DNA from: an uncultured Porphyromonas sp. | Lineage (GTDB): Bacteria; Bacteroidota; Bacteroidia; Bacteroidales; Porphyromonadaceae | NCBI RefSeq assembly: GCF_900541275.1 | Contig: NZ_UQJH01000002.1 | Coordinates: 62,001 to 126,000, forward strand | DNA length: 64,000 nt | Reading direction: 5' to 3' | In this document: piece after piece, positions 23,602 to 33,700 of the stretch | How positions within the stretch are numbered: position 1 is the first letter of the stretch | How the letters are laid out: each line of letters opens with the position of its first letter | Made by a program: the position numbers and the translations under genes | Notes under the pieces: model-generated | Seen by the model: the letters and a program-made list of their open reading frames with translations, nothing else | What the model was told of the DNA's origin: nothing | The model's database searches: none

Positions 23602-26600
23602 ATGAATGTTATCAGATCACTAAGGCTGGCAAGCATTGCCTCGCTGCTGGTCTTACTCTTCACCACTGTTGCCCAGGCCCAGACGGTCACCGTCACCGGT
23701 ACCGTCAAGGACACCACAGGGGAGCCGGTCATCGGTGCCAACGTGGCAGTCGTCGGCGTCCCCGGTAAGGGAGCCACCGCTGACCTGGACGGCAACTTCA
23801 CCATCCCCGCCGTGCCTGCAGGTGCGACACTCCGCGTCTCCTTCGTCGGCATGAAGACGCAGGAGATTACCCTGAAAAACGGGGGGGGGCAGAATAATCC
23901 TCTGCACCTAAATATCGTCCTCGTTGAGGACTCCGAGCTCCTCGACGAGGTCGTCGTCGTCGGCTACGGTACGCAGAAGAAAGTCAACCTGACCGGGTCT
24001 GTATCCGCACTCGACGGAAAAACACTAGAGGCCAGACCTGTAGCCAACGTTGCTCAGGCACTGCAAGGTGCAGTCCCGGGTCTTAACCTCGGCACCACCA
24101 ACGCCGGTGGTGAGCTTAATGGAGGGATGAGCCTAAACATCAGAGGTGCAGGCACCATTGGTGATGGGTCAAGCTCTAGTCCATTGGTACTTATCGACGG
24201 AACTGAGGGGAACCTCTACGCTCTCTCTCCCAACGATATCGAGAGCATCTCTGTGCTCAAGGATGCCTCCTCCTCTGCCATCTATGGATCCCGCGCTGCA
24301 TTCGGTGTGATCCTTGTCACCACCAAGAGTGGTAAAGAGGGGAAAGCTCGTGTTAGCTACAATGGTAATGTCCGCTTCTCCACGGCCACACAGGTACCCC
24401 AGCAGATGGACTCGTACACCTTTGCGCAATATTGGAATGATGCCTCCTCCAACTCCGGTCAAGGTCCGGCCTTCAACGACGAGATGCTCAGACTCATCAA
24501 GGGCTTCCAGGATGGTACACTCACCGGTGAAGAAGCTTGGGGTACACGCTGGAACGGCTATGCCGCTAATGAGCCTTGGTCTATGTACACAGGCAGCTGG
24601 TGCAATACCAACTGGTTTGCCGAAATGTACCGTACCAACGTCCCCTCTCAGGAGCACAATGTCTCCCTCACCGGAGGATCCAAGAGTGTCAATTACTACC
24701 TCAGTGGCTCACTTCTCGACCAGAATGGACTAATCCGTCATGGGCGTGACACCTTCAAGAGATACAACCTCAATGGCAGGGTCAGCGTAGACGTCTACTC
24801 CTGGCTCAATCTCACCTACAGCACCAAGTGGTCTCGCAGCGACTACTCTCGCCCGTCCTATATGACCGGTCTCTTCTTCCATAACATCGCACGTCGCTGG
24901 CCGACCAACCCTGTCTACGATCCTCATGGACACCTTGTCCCCTACAACGAGATCATCCAGATGGAGACCGGAGGACTCCATAAGGAGACCAAGGATGCAC
25001 TCTACCAGCAGCTGGTGGCTGAGATCAAGCCACTGGACGGCTGGATCATCCGACTTGAGGGTAACTACAATACCGAGACCGGATTTACCCACTGGGATAA
25101 ACTGCCCGTCTACTACTACGACATGGACAATCGCCCCACGCTATCGAAGTGGAATCAAGACGCTGATGACCGTGGCAAAAGTGCGGTGTCGGAGAGTGGG
25201 TGGAAGAGAGATTACTTTAATGGTCGATTCTACACGGAGTACAACTTTACCGTAGGAAAGTCGGAGATGAAGGTCCTCGGTGGTCTCGATATGGAGCTTA
25301 GCAAGAACCGTGATCTCGGGATCGATACTCAAAACCTGATCTCGCCGGATGTCCCCACGATCAATACCTCTAGCTACGATAAGCCGGGGGTCTGGGGCGG
25401 ATACAATCACTGGGCCACCATGGGATTCTTCGGCCGCGTCAATTACGCCTACGACTCCCGATACCTGGCAGAGATCTCAATCCGACGGGACGGCTCCTCC
25501 CGCTTCATCGGAGACAAAACCTGGGCAACCTTCCCCTCCTTCTCACTCGGATGGAACATTGCCAACGAGGCTTTCTTTGCTGAGGCGCAGAAGTATGTGG
25601 GGCAGCTGAAGCTTCGTGGGTCTTGGGGTGCGCTTGGCAACACCAATACGAAAGCCCTTTACCCATGGTTCCAAAGCATGCCCACCGGGGTGGCCAACTC
25701 GGCTTGGCTTGTCCAGGGCAATCGCATGAATACCTCCAACGCTCCCGGTCTGGTCTCCGGTGCTCTCACTTGGGAGCGGATCCAGAATTGGAATGTCGGT
25801 CTCGACTTTGCCGTACTTGACAACCGTCTGCAGGGTAGCTTTGACTACTTCGTACGTGACACCAAGGATATGGTTGCCCCGGCACCGGAGCAACCCTCCA
25901 TTCTCGGAGCCCAGATGCCTAAAATCAACAACGCTGACATGAGGTCTCAGGGATGGGAGCTGGAGCTTCGCTGGAGAGACCACTTCAAGGATGGCAACTA
26001 TGGTCTCCGCTTTGTCCTCTCGGACGACAAGCAGACGATTACGAGGTTCAATAATCCGACTAAGTCGCTCAACACCTGGTATGCCGGTCGCGTCAATGGC
26101 GACATCTGGGGCTACGAGGTGAAGGGACTGGCTCAGACTCAGGAGGAGATGGACAAGCATCTTGCTGACAATCGTCCGAGCTGGGGTGGCAACTGGGGTG
26201 CCGGCGATGTGATGTACATCAATAAGGTAGACCCCGTGGATGAGAATGGCAAGATCATCGCGTCTCAGAAGGGGCTGATCAACGATGGGAAAAACACCGC
26301 TGATGACCATGGGGATCTGTCCATCATCGGTAACAGCATGCCCCACTTCCGCTTCGGAATCAACGCTGACGTTGCATGGAAGGGAATAGACTTCCGCATC
26401 TTCCTGCAGGGTGTCGGTAAGAGAGATTGGTGGGACGGCTCCGTCTACTCCATTGGAGCCAACACCGGTATGTGGCAGAGTGTTGCCTTTACTGAGCATC
26501 TCGACTACTGGCGTCCTGAGGGTAGCTCGCTTGGCGCCAACCCCGGTGGCTATTACCCGAGACCCCTATTTGGCGATGGGTGGAAGAATTTCAAGCCCAA

Positions 26601-26850
26601 TACACGCTACCTCCAGGATGCTTCCTATATGCGCATCAAGAATATCCAGCTCGGCTACACCCTGCCGGAGAGCATCAGCTCCAAGCTTAGTATGTCTCGC
26701 GCCAGAGTCTATGTCTCGGCAGACAACCTCGTCACCTTTACCAAGATGACCAAGATCTACGACCCGGAGGGACTTGGCGGCGACTGGGGTCCCGGTAAGC
26801 TCTATCCCCTTATGAGGACCGTCTCCGTCGGACTCAATCTCAACTTCTAA
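23602..26850 (+). CDS. SusC/RagA-family TonB-linked outer-membrane transporter
   Basis: A protein of 1082 residues. Signal peptide about 1-27 (LASIASLLVLLFTTVAQAQ). A carboxypeptidase-D-like regulatory domain lies at about 28-110 (VTGTVKDTTGEPVIGANVAV). The TonB-box/plug starts near 116 (DEVVVVGYGTQKKVNLTG) with plug motif SISVLKDASSSAIYGSRAAFGVILVTTKSG, followed by a large barrel ending LMRTVSVGLNLNF. It imports a bulky nutrient (glycan or peptide) using TonB energy; the SusD-like lipoprotein lid is the next gene, 6 bp away. No glycosidase or peptidase is adjacent, so the substrate cannot be inferred. A G9 tract encodes Gly94-Gly96 between the regulatory domain and the plug; a one-base slip would abolish the transporter. 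Confidence 0.95.
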   Translation: MNVIRSLRLASIASLLVLLFTTVAQAQTVTVTGTVKDTTGEPVIGANVAVVGVPGKGATADLDGNFTIPAVPAGATLRVSFVGMKTQEITLKNGGGQNNPLHLNIVLVEDSELLDEVVVVGYGTQKKVNLTGSVSALDGKTLEARPVANVAQALQGAVPGLNLGTTNAGGELNGGMSLNIRGAGTIGDGSSSSPLVLIDGTEGNLYALSPNDIESISVLKDASSSAIYGSRAAFGVILVTTKSGKEGKARVSYNGNVRFSTATQVPQQMDSYTFAQYWNDASSNSGQGPAFNDEMLRLIKGFQDGTLTGEEAWGTRWNGYAANEPWSMYTGSWCNTNWFAEMYRTNVPSQEHNVSLTGGSKSVNYYLSGSLLDQNGLIRHGRDTFKRYNLNGRVSVDVYSWLNLTYSTKWSRSDYSRPSYMTGLFFHNIARRWPTNPVYDPHGHLVPYNEIIQMETGGLHKETKDALYQQLVAEIKPLDGWIIRLEGNYNTETGFTHWDKLPVYYYDMDNRPTLSKWNQDADDRGKSAVSESGWKRDYFNGRFYTEYNFTVGKSEMKVLGGLDMELSKNRDLGIDTQNLISPDVPTINTSSYDKPGVWGGYNHWATMGFFGRVNYAYDSRYLAEISIRRDGSSRFIGDKTWATFPSFSLGWNIANEAFFAEAQKYVGQLKLRGSWGALGNTNTKALYPWFQSMPTGVANSAWLVQGNRMNTSNAPGLVSGALTWERIQNWNVGLDFAVLDNRLQGSFDYFVRDTKDMVAPAPEQPSILGAQMPKINNADMRSQGWELELRWRDHFKDGNYGLRFVLSDDKQTITRFNNPTKSLNTWYAGRVNGDIWGYEVKGLAQTQEEMDKHLADNRPSWGGNWGAGDVMYINKVDPVDENGKIIASQKGLINDGKNTADDHGDLSIIGNSMPHFRFGINADVAWKGIDFRIFLQGVGKRDWWDGSVYSIGANTGMWQSVAFTEHLDYWRPEGSSLGANPGGYYPRPLFGDGWKNFKPNTRYLQDASYMRIKNIQLGYTLPESISSKLSMSRARVYVSADNLVTFTKMTKIYDPEGLGGDWGPGKLYPLMRTVSVGLNLNF
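23881..23889 (+). repeat. G9 homopolymer tract inside susC
   Basis: Nine consecutive G form codons 94-96 (GGG GGG GGG) of the SusC-like gene; it is the longest G tract I found in the window. It is positioned early enough that any frameshift truncates the protein before the plug and barrel. Candidate slipped-strand ON/OFF switch. Confidence 0.95.
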
Positions 26851-26856
26851 TCAAGA

Positions 26857-28887
26857 ATGAATCCTATGAATCACTATATAAAGATAGCATCAGCCGTTGC
26901 GATGGTATGCCTCGTCGCGACCTCCTGCGACTTCCTTGACAGGAAGCCACTTGACCAGGTCGGGTCTGATACATTCTACCAGACTGCTGAGCAGGTAGGG
27001 ACATTTCCCATCAATTACTACCCCGCCGTCTTCGCCTCTCATGGGAGATGGAATATGGGTATTGGCAGCTTCGATAATGGCACGGACAATCAAGCCGGAG
27101 TCAATGGGAGCAATGTCTTCGTCAAGGACAGATGGCAGGTCCCCTCAACCGGTGGCATCGGCTTCGAGAACATCCGTAACTGCAATTGGTTTTGCGCCCA
27201 AGTGGAGAAGCGCCTGAAAGACGGTGTCTACACCGGTGAGGAGGATCTCGCCAAGAGTTACCTCGCAGAGACTTATGTGATCCGCGCACTCCTCTATTAC
27301 GACAAGCTGGTGGCCTTCGGGGACTACCCGATCCTCACAGACTATATTGACGACACGGCTGATCTTGTCGGCCTCTCTAAGAGACAGCCTCGTAACGAGG
27401 TGGCGCGCTTTATCTTAAAGGAGATAGATAAGGCGATCCCCATGCTAAAGGATCAGACTCCAGGCAATCAGCGGATCTCAAAGCCCGTGGCACAGCTGCT
27501 GAAAGCACGCATTGCCCTCTACGAGGGAACGTTTGAGCGCTATCACCGCGGGACCGGACGCGTACCTGGTGATGCCACATGGCCGGGTAAGGATAAGGAG
27601 TGGAATAAGGGTAAGACCTTTGACCAGGAAGCAGAGGTCAAGTTCTTCCTTACTGAGGCAATGAACGCTGCTAAGGCGGCAGCGGAAAGCCACTTCTCCC
27701 TGACGGCGAGCAGTCACAAGATCGATCCTGATGCCGGTCAGACCTCGGGGTGGAATCCCTACTTCGAGATGTTTGGAAGCAACAACCTCTCTAAGGTATC
27801 CGAGGTGATGCTTTGGCGTGAGTACAGCAAGAAGTACGACATCACACACGACGTGAGCCAGATGGTAGCCACAGGTGCCGGTATGGGGTGGACACGCGGT
27901 CTCGTGGAGAGCTTCCTGATGAAGAACGGTCTGCCCATCTACAGCCCTGCTTCCGGCTACCATGGTGATGTGACAGTCGATAAGGCTAGGACGGATCGTG
28001 ATGAGCGACTCCAGCTCTTCGTTGCCGGTGAGACCACGCCCATCAGACTTGGCACGGGTGATATGGGCACTATAGTGACTCCCAGTAAGACCGGTAAGGC
28101 TCCCTTTATGCTTGAGGTGGCGCAAAATCGTGACGTGACCGGATATCACCCGCGGAAGTTCTTCAGCTACAGCCCGGACGCTCTCCAGGGCGGTCAGACC
28201 GGTGCCGTCACTCTGCGGCTCAGCGAGGCATACCTCATCTATATGGAGGCCTCTTATGAGCTCACCCACAGGATCGACGACACGGCGAAGGCCTACTGGA
28301 CTGCACTCCGCGCCCGTGCCGGCATCACTGCACCAATCAGTGTTACGATCGATGCCACAGACATGGCTTACGAGGCAAACGTCAATCGTGACTCCTACGA
28401 CTGGGGTGCCTTCTCCGCAGGAAAGCCGATCGATGCCACCCTCTACAGCATCCGCCGTGAGCGCCGTAGCGAGTTTGCCGGTGAGGGTCACCGCTGGGAT
28501 GATCTCGTGCGCTGGTCTGCCATGGATCAGGTGACAAACTATCAGATCGAGGGGGTCAACTTCTGGACCGAGATGTGGAACTGGGATATCTACTGGAACG
28601 TAGACAAGAAGACCAAAGAGCGCACCACCTCCAAGGTACTTGCCGATGGAAGTGACAAGGCCAATATCTCCTCCAAGGAGCTGAGCAAGTATCACCGCCC
28701 CTACCAGGTGATCAAGGCGAATAACCCCTTCTATGAGGGATACACCTTCTATCCCGTCTACTACCTCTCGCCCTTCTCGGTGAGGGAGATGGAGCTCTGC
28801 TCTCCCACGGGAGACCCCGCCCAGAGCAACCTCTATCAGAACCCGGGGTGGCCGATTACCAGCACCTATCCTACATATAACAAGTAA
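26857..28887 (+). CDS. SusD/RagB-family nutrient-binding lipoprotein
   Basis: A protein of 676 residues, longer than the common 500-600. Signal peptide with lipobox LVATSC (Cys24). The SusD N-terminal signature CDFLDRKPLDQVGSDTFYQTAEQ follows, then TPR-type helices (SYLAETYVIRALLYYDKLVAFGDYPILTDY), and the C-terminal family block RRERRSEFAGEGHRWDDLVRWSAMDQ and YLSPFSVREMELCSP. It forms the surface lid over the SusC barrel encoded 6 bp upstream. A terminator follows 33 bp after the stop, so the locus is a simple two-gene operon. Confidence 0.95.
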   Translation: MNPMNHYIKIASAVAMVCLVATSCDFLDRKPLDQVGSDTFYQTAEQVGTFPINYYPAVFASHGRWNMGIGSFDNGTDNQAGVNGSNVFVKDRWQVPSTGGIGFENIRNCNWFCAQVEKRLKDGVYTGEEDLAKSYLAETYVIRALLYYDKLVAFGDYPILTDYIDDTADLVGLSKRQPRNEVARFILKEIDKAIPMLKDQTPGNQRISKPVAQLLKARIALYEGTFERYHRGTGRVPGDATWPGKDKEWNKGKTFDQEAEVKFFLTEAMNAAKAAAESHFSLTASSHKIDPDAGQTSGWNPYFEMFGSNNLSKVSEVMLWREYSKKYDITHDVSQMVATGAGMGWTRGLVESFLMKNGLPIYSPASGYHGDVTVDKARTDRDERLQLFVAGETTPIRLGTGDMGTIVTPSKTGKAPFMLEVAQNRDVTGYHPRKFFSYSPDALQGGQTGAVTLRLSEAYLIYMEASYELTHRIDDTAKAYWTALRARAGITAPISVTIDATDMAYEANVNRDSYDWGAFSAGKPIDATLYSIRRERRSEFAGEGHRWDDLVRWSAMDQVTNYQIEGVNFWTEMWNWDIYWNVDKKTKERTTSKVLADGSDKANISSKELSKYHRPYQVIKANNPFYEGYTFYPVYYLSPFSVREMELCSPTGDPAQSNLYQNPGWPITSTYPTYNK

Positions 28888-28920
28888 GTAAGCGAGTAGG
28901 AACTACTCTGCACTCATTGA

Positions 28921-28952
28921 GAGACGGTACATCCAAGTGGGTGTACCGTCTC
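28921..28952 (+). terminator. Terminator hairpin after susD
   Basis: GAGACGGTACA pairs perfectly with TGTACCGTCTC (11 bp) around TCCAAGTGGG, followed by TCTGCTTCTTTC. Confidence 0.8.
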
Positions 28953-29406
28953 TCTGCTTCTTTCACCCACAAGGAAGATTATTTAGTCACTCCCTGACAG
29001 AGGAGGGCGACTGGTGATCGAGGCAGAGACTGAGTTGTCTTGTGAGGCATTCCATATACCGGTGTTAGGTCATCACTGCTTTCCTGCATGAAGTTACAAT
29101 TGGTCGTAGACGCTAAGCTAAGCACAAGTTAAATATCCACTCGGTCTGTCTGCAGATTTGACTAACGATATATGCCACACCTTTAACTATTGTTCTACAC
29201 AGAGCATCATTAAACCTCGGTATGAGCCCGCTGAGCTCCCTTGACTTGTCCCACTGCTGACGTGATGAGAGAGTAATCAACAGATAGTGTCGGAGGTTAC
29301 AAAATTCCCATAGGCTCTAACTACCTCCTCATCCACTATCTATTACCTTTGCTGCGGAGAGCCCATAAGGGAGGGGTGTCCAATGCCCGGTGGATAGGCG
29401 CTCGAC
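28953..29406. other. Gene-free, AT-richer stretch
   Basis: No coding potential. TACCTTTG at 29344-29351 resembles a -7 box pointing right, without a clear -33 and without a following gene. A degenerate palindrome unit (CATATACCGGTGTTAG, about 29055) recalls the 22-bp arrays. Base composition is lower in GC than the flanking genes, as often seen in old intergenic DNA. Confidence 0.45.
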
Positions 29407-29422
29407 CTAATACCGATATTAG
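29407..29422. repeat. Solitary unit of the 22-bp-array palindrome
   Basis: CTAATACCGATATTAG, identical to the array consensus, but no second unit 22 bp away on either side. It lies just before the inverted-repeat element at 29453. Confidence 0.85.
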
Positions 29423-29452
29423 AGATTTCACTGCGGTGCGGGCTGATCGGGC

Positions 29453-29578
29453 AGGGGGTGACGCAATCGGTGTGAAGGCTTGATGGTGCGACACCCTTGC
29501 AGGTGCTTCGTTTCCTATTCTTCGGAATGAGTTGAGTGGCTTCTGTACAACTCAAATGCGTCACCCCTCCAGATGGTG
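29453..29578. mobile_element. Short non-autonomous element, copy C
   Basis: About 126 bp. The left end AGGGGGTGACGCA and the right end TGCGTCACCCCT are inverted copies sharing GGGGTGACGCA (11 bp). It includes TGCGACACCCTTGC (29487) joined directly to the right-end block GCTTCGTTTCCTATTCTTC, so it looks like an internally deleted relative of the 15.9-16.3 kb copy. No target duplication recognised. Confidence 0.65.
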
Positions 29579-29625
29579 CAGACAAGAGACAATGAGGTCT
29601 TGGGATTGTCGTATCTTTGCAGCAA

Positions 29626-29770
29626 GAAACTTTACTGAGACGACTCGTATACGGTTCCTTTCGCGTCCTACGGATATCCGCCATTGTCATCCAGGTTCGG
29701 CCAAGTATGGTGAGACTGCGGAGTCTCCCCCTGCACTGAGGAGGCAGGACGAGTCGTCTCTTCTTTTTTC
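29626..29770 (+). ncRNA. Candidate small structured RNA with its own terminator
   Basis: A TATCTTTG -7 box (29612-29619) precedes it. The 12-bp stem GAGACGACTCGT (29637-29648) pairs perfectly with ACGAGTCGTCTC (29749-29760), followed directly by TTCTTTTTTC. The enclosed 100 nt contain further hairpins: GAGACT/AGTCTC around GCGG, and CCTGC/GCAGG. The enclosing stem with a U-rich tail suggests a stable RNA of about 140 nt. No open frame. I could not match it to SRP RNA, tmRNA, RNase P RNA or a named Bacteroidales motif. The downstream gene appears to have its own promoter, so a leader function is less likely. Confidence 0.5.
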
Positions 29771-29818
29771 CCCAATAATCTACGGAGCTGAGGTCTCCAC
29801 ATTCTTTAACAATCGGGA

Positions 29819-29849
29819 TTGGTCAGGTGGGGAAAAATGGGTACCTTTC
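29819..29849 (+). promoter_or_regulatory. Promoter of the TPR/alpha-2-macroglobulin operon
   Basis: TTG at 29819-29821, 20-bp spacer, then TACCTTTC at 29842-29849, one base off TAnnTTTG. Transcription would begin near 29856, about 23 nt before the ATG at 29879. Confidence 0.55.
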
Positions 29850-29878
29850 ATAATCAAAAGCATGGAAGAAGTACACCA

Positions 29879-30757
29879 ATGAATGTCCTCGCCAGACCCT
29901 TAGCAACGATTATCGTAGCCCTGATGCCCCTGCTTCTTGCTTCCGCTCAGTCGGATAAGGAGGGGGGAGAGGCGTATGCCGGCTGCGTTGAGCGCTACTT
30001 TGACTACTACGAGGCAGGCAAACCGGACAGCGCTGAGCTGATGCTTAGGCAGGCTCTGGAGCTGAGTCCGGAGGCGGAGGGGAACTTCCTCCTCCTCGGC
30101 AATCTGGCTGAGCTGGTAGTAGCGCGGGGCGACTCCATAGAGGCTCTGGAGCTCCTCTCCGAGGCGCTGAGCCGTCAGCCGGCTGTGCCGGAGCTGAGGG
30201 AGCGACGGGCAGACCTGCTCAGCGACCTGGGGCAACTGCAGAGCGCCCTCACTGACTATGACGAGCTTGTCTCTACGACACCCTCCAGCGAGATCTACCG
30301 ATACAAACGGGTACTCACCTACGAGAAGCTGAGACTCTGGAGTGCCGCCGAGGAGGACCTGAAGCGGATCCTTGCTCACAACCCAGATGCCTACCTCCCG
30401 CGGGTGAAGCTCGCCGAGGTGTATGAGAGGGAGGGACGCCCTCTCGAGGCGGAGAAGCTGCTGAGCTACCTAATCGAGCAGCAGCCGGTGATGGCACCGG
30501 CCTACCGGGCGAGGGCTCGGCTCCTGATGCGTCAGGGGCGTAAGTCGGACGCCCTTGCCGATGTGCGGGAGATCATACGCCGCAGCGGCGAGCATATCGG
30601 TGCGGAGGAGTATCTCCTAAGGGGGGAGATCTGGCTGCTCTATGGGGAGGAAGAGGAGGCAGAGAGAGACTTCGCCCGTGCGGTAGAGGCGGGAGCAACA
30701 CCCTCTAGGGTGGCACAGGCGAGGGAGGAAGTTTATCAGATCAAGAAAAAATCATAA
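29879..30757 (+). CDS. Exported TPR-repeat protein
   Basis: The start is at ATG 29879 (MNVLARPLATIIVALMPLLLASAQ, a signal peptide), giving 292 residues; the upstream open frame overlaps the promoter and is polar. The mature protein is built of TPR units, for example AYAGCVERYFDYYEAGKPDSAELMLRQALEL, AVPELRERRADLLSDLGQLQSALTDYDEL and LRGEIWLLYGEEEEAERDFARAVEAG. It lies 10 bp before the alpha-2-macroglobulin gene and is surely co-transcribed with it. It may hold or present the large neighbour in the periplasm; that is inference. Confidence 0.88.
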   Translation: MNVLARPLATIIVALMPLLLASAQSDKEGGEAYAGCVERYFDYYEAGKPDSAELMLRQALELSPEAEGNFLLLGNLAELVVARGDSIEALELLSEALSRQPAVPELRERRADLLSDLGQLQSALTDYDELVSTTPSSEIYRYKRVLTYEKLRLWSAAEEDLKRILAHNPDAYLPRVKLAEVYEREGRPLEAEKLLSYLIEQQPVMAPAYRARARLLMRQGRKSDALADVREIIRRSGEHIGAEEYLLRGEIWLLYGEEEEAERDFARAVEAGATPSRVAQAREEVYQIKKKS

Positions 30758-30767
30758 ATAATATACC

Positions 30768-33700
30768 ATGAAGCATATCACTCATACGGCCCTCTGGACC
30801 CGACTCGCAGCACTGCTGCTGCCGGCACTTGTCGGTGCAGGTCTGCTGACCGGGACCGGTATCGCTGGCCACCGATCCATAGATAAAGTAGCCATGGCAG
30901 AGGAACAGAAGATCCCCGAGGAGGAGATGCTCTCTCTCCTCGATCACCTAAGTCGGCTGGCAGCCAATGCCGGTCGCACCATTGAGGAGTACGACACCTC
31001 CGACGAGTCGCCCGACACACTCCTCTGGAGTAAGGAGCGGACTGAGAAGGAGCTGGTCCGGATGATCTCTCGCGAACTGGAGCGTCGGGAGCTGTGGCGC
31101 GCCACCACCGATCTGAGCGGACTCCGCTATCAGTGGCAGGTCCGCCGCTGGTGCCTGGGTGTGCCCTCCGAGGGAAACGGGTACTCTCTCCTCGCTGAGC
31201 TAATGGAGCAGTTGGCGGACAAGGGCTTCGATGCCCTCCGCGAGCTTCACCTCCGGGAGCTGGGGCAAGCTCTGAAGGCAGGCTATAGCGACCAAGCCCT
31301 CTCCATGCTGGAGTGGGAAGCAAGACGGTCGGAGGAGAATATCTACCCGGCCTATATAGAGCGCTTTGCCGGTCGCCCCGAGCAGCCGGTGGTCCGGATG
31401 CTGGACCTCCGGGAGCAGAGCTCACGCCTGCTCGAGCCCCTCAGGTCGGAGCGCAAGACCGAGGAGTGGCTCCGAGAGGAGGATAAGCTCTACGCTGAGT
31501 ACCTTAGGATAGAGCCTTCAATATCGGGGAACCCCTACGAGAAGCGGCTGAGGGAGATGGGCAAGCAGCTCTTTGATCACAGCCCCTCCATCGGTGATGT
31601 GACCTACATCGACCTCCACACGGGGGAGGCGACCATCGAGATAGAGGGTCCGACGCGACAGGCGCTCGACCTCTACCTCATCAGCAGTGACCGTAAGGTG
31701 GAGCAACAGATCCGAAATGGTCGTGCGACGAAGCTGGCATCCTATACAGCTCCGGCGGGGAAGGCGCGCTGGATCAGCGACAAGGTATCCCTCCGCCTGC
31801 CGAGAGTGGGGTACTACAAGCTGGCACTCTACAACGATCGCGAGGGGGTGGTCCGTCAGGGCAATGCTCTACTGGACAAGATCACGGTGGATCAGTACGA
31901 TCCGATCATCTACGCCCTTGACCGACAAGACGGCAGTCCGGTCTCCGGCGTGGAGGTGAAGGTCTTCCGCGGTGATGAGCGGAGACGCCCCATCGCCACC
32001 CTCTACACCGATGAAGGGGGCGAGGTGGTGGTTCGCCAGACCCCGCCGAGAGGGGGATACCTCTTCATCAGCGTCAAGGATCCCCGAATGCTTGAGGAGC
32101 GGTTCTTCACCATTTACGGGGCGCAAAAGTGGCCTGCCGGGACAGCTAATCCGAAGAGACAGGCAGAGACACACTTCTACACCGATAGACCGATCTACAA
32201 GAGGGGGCAGATGGTGAAGGTCGGCATCGTCACCGTTACCCGCAAGGGGGAGGTGGTGAAGGCTGAGCCGAACACACTTCAGCAGGTGAAGCTGGTCGCC
32301 CTGAGGGATGGCGTGGAGGAGGTGATCGAGACACAGACGATCACCACCGACGATCGTGGGGTGGCGGAGGCCACTTTTACCCTCCCCAAGGACGAGCACC
32401 TATCTGACTTTACCCTCGACACGCCCTATGGCGATGAGTCTCTACGAGTCGAGGATTATAAGCTGATGCACCTGTCGCTCACCATTGACAGCATACCGAC
32501 CGGCTATGTCTCCGGTCGACCGATGCGGATCTATGGTCGGACAGAGGACCTGAATGGTCACCCCGTGGCGGCACGACTGACGCTGCAGTACGATGTGGAC
32601 GGCAAGCGGATGACGGGTCGGAGCGGCTCGGACGGACACTTCATGCTGGAGACCGAGCCTCTGACGAAGTCCGCAACGGGTGGCTACTACTGGAATCACC
32701 CGATCACACTCTCTGCCGCTGACGCGATAGGGGATGTGACGGACGAGTCTCTGGCGATGGAGAAGGATACGACCAACCTCCCCCTGTCGGCAAACCTACT
32801 TCTGGGCGGTAAGCATAGACTCAATCGCCTCGACCTGACGCTGAGCACTGAGAGCCAGCCATACCAGCGGATGAGGCTGGGGGACCTGTCGAGGTATCAG
32901 CTCACGGCCACCTGGATCGATGCGAAGGGGAAGCAGGTCGGAGAGCCGATCGAGCTACCGATGAAGGGGAAGCGGAAGCTGAGCCTGGCAAGTCTGCCCA
33001 GCGGGAGCTACCGACTGAGGATAGAGACGACCGACTACTGGGGTCAGGTGGTGAGGGACGAGAGCGACCCACTCTACCTCTACAGCCCGACCGATGACCG
33101 GCTCCAGGGCGAGGTGCCCCTCTTTGCCACTATGACGAAGGAGGGAGAGATCCTCTACGGCTCGAGCCATGGCGGGACGCTCTCTCTGCTGATGGTCCGG
33201 GAGGGGAAAGAGAGCGTACACCAGTTCCTCCCCGTGGAGCCGGGTAAGCTCTATCGCCTACGCCCGATGGAGGGGACGCTATCCGTGGTACTCTCCGCCT
33301 ACTACAGAGGGGAGGAGTCCTCCGCACGCATTGACCTGACAGAGTATAGTGAGGAGTCGGGTGATAAGGAGAAGACCCACACCGATGGACTGGAGATGAA
33401 GGAGGGAGAGGGTCGCTTTGTGCCGGGAGCGGATTTCTCTCGACGCTTTACCATCGTGAGTCGCGCGGGCAAGCCGCTCTCTGAGGTGCCGGTACTTGTG
33501 GCGGTCTTTGACAAGGCCCTCACCGAGGCCTCGGGCAACGAGCAGCACTGGAGCAAGATCGGCGACTCACCGGTATTGTACCAAGCCTTGGATGGCAATC
33601 TGTATGGCGCTGTCCTGATGGAGAGTGCAGTGGCATCCCCGAGGGCGATGATGAAGCAGAGCAACGTCGTCAATGATGAGGTGGTGATTGTGGCTGAGGG

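Noticed and set aside
27478..28695. Long minus-strand open frame (405 codons) inside susD
   Set aside because: It lies opposite a well-supported SusD gene, has no family sequence and no export signal, and is expected in GC-rich coding DNA. The same applies to 25543-26499 (minus), 46356-47453 (plus), 49139-50110 (minus) and 2740-3459 (plus).
29590..29775. SRP RNA, tmRNA or tRNA at the candidate RNA locus
   Set aside because: The SRP tetraloop consensus, a tRNA T-arm (GGTTCRANNCC with acceptor pairing) and tmRNA ends are all missing.
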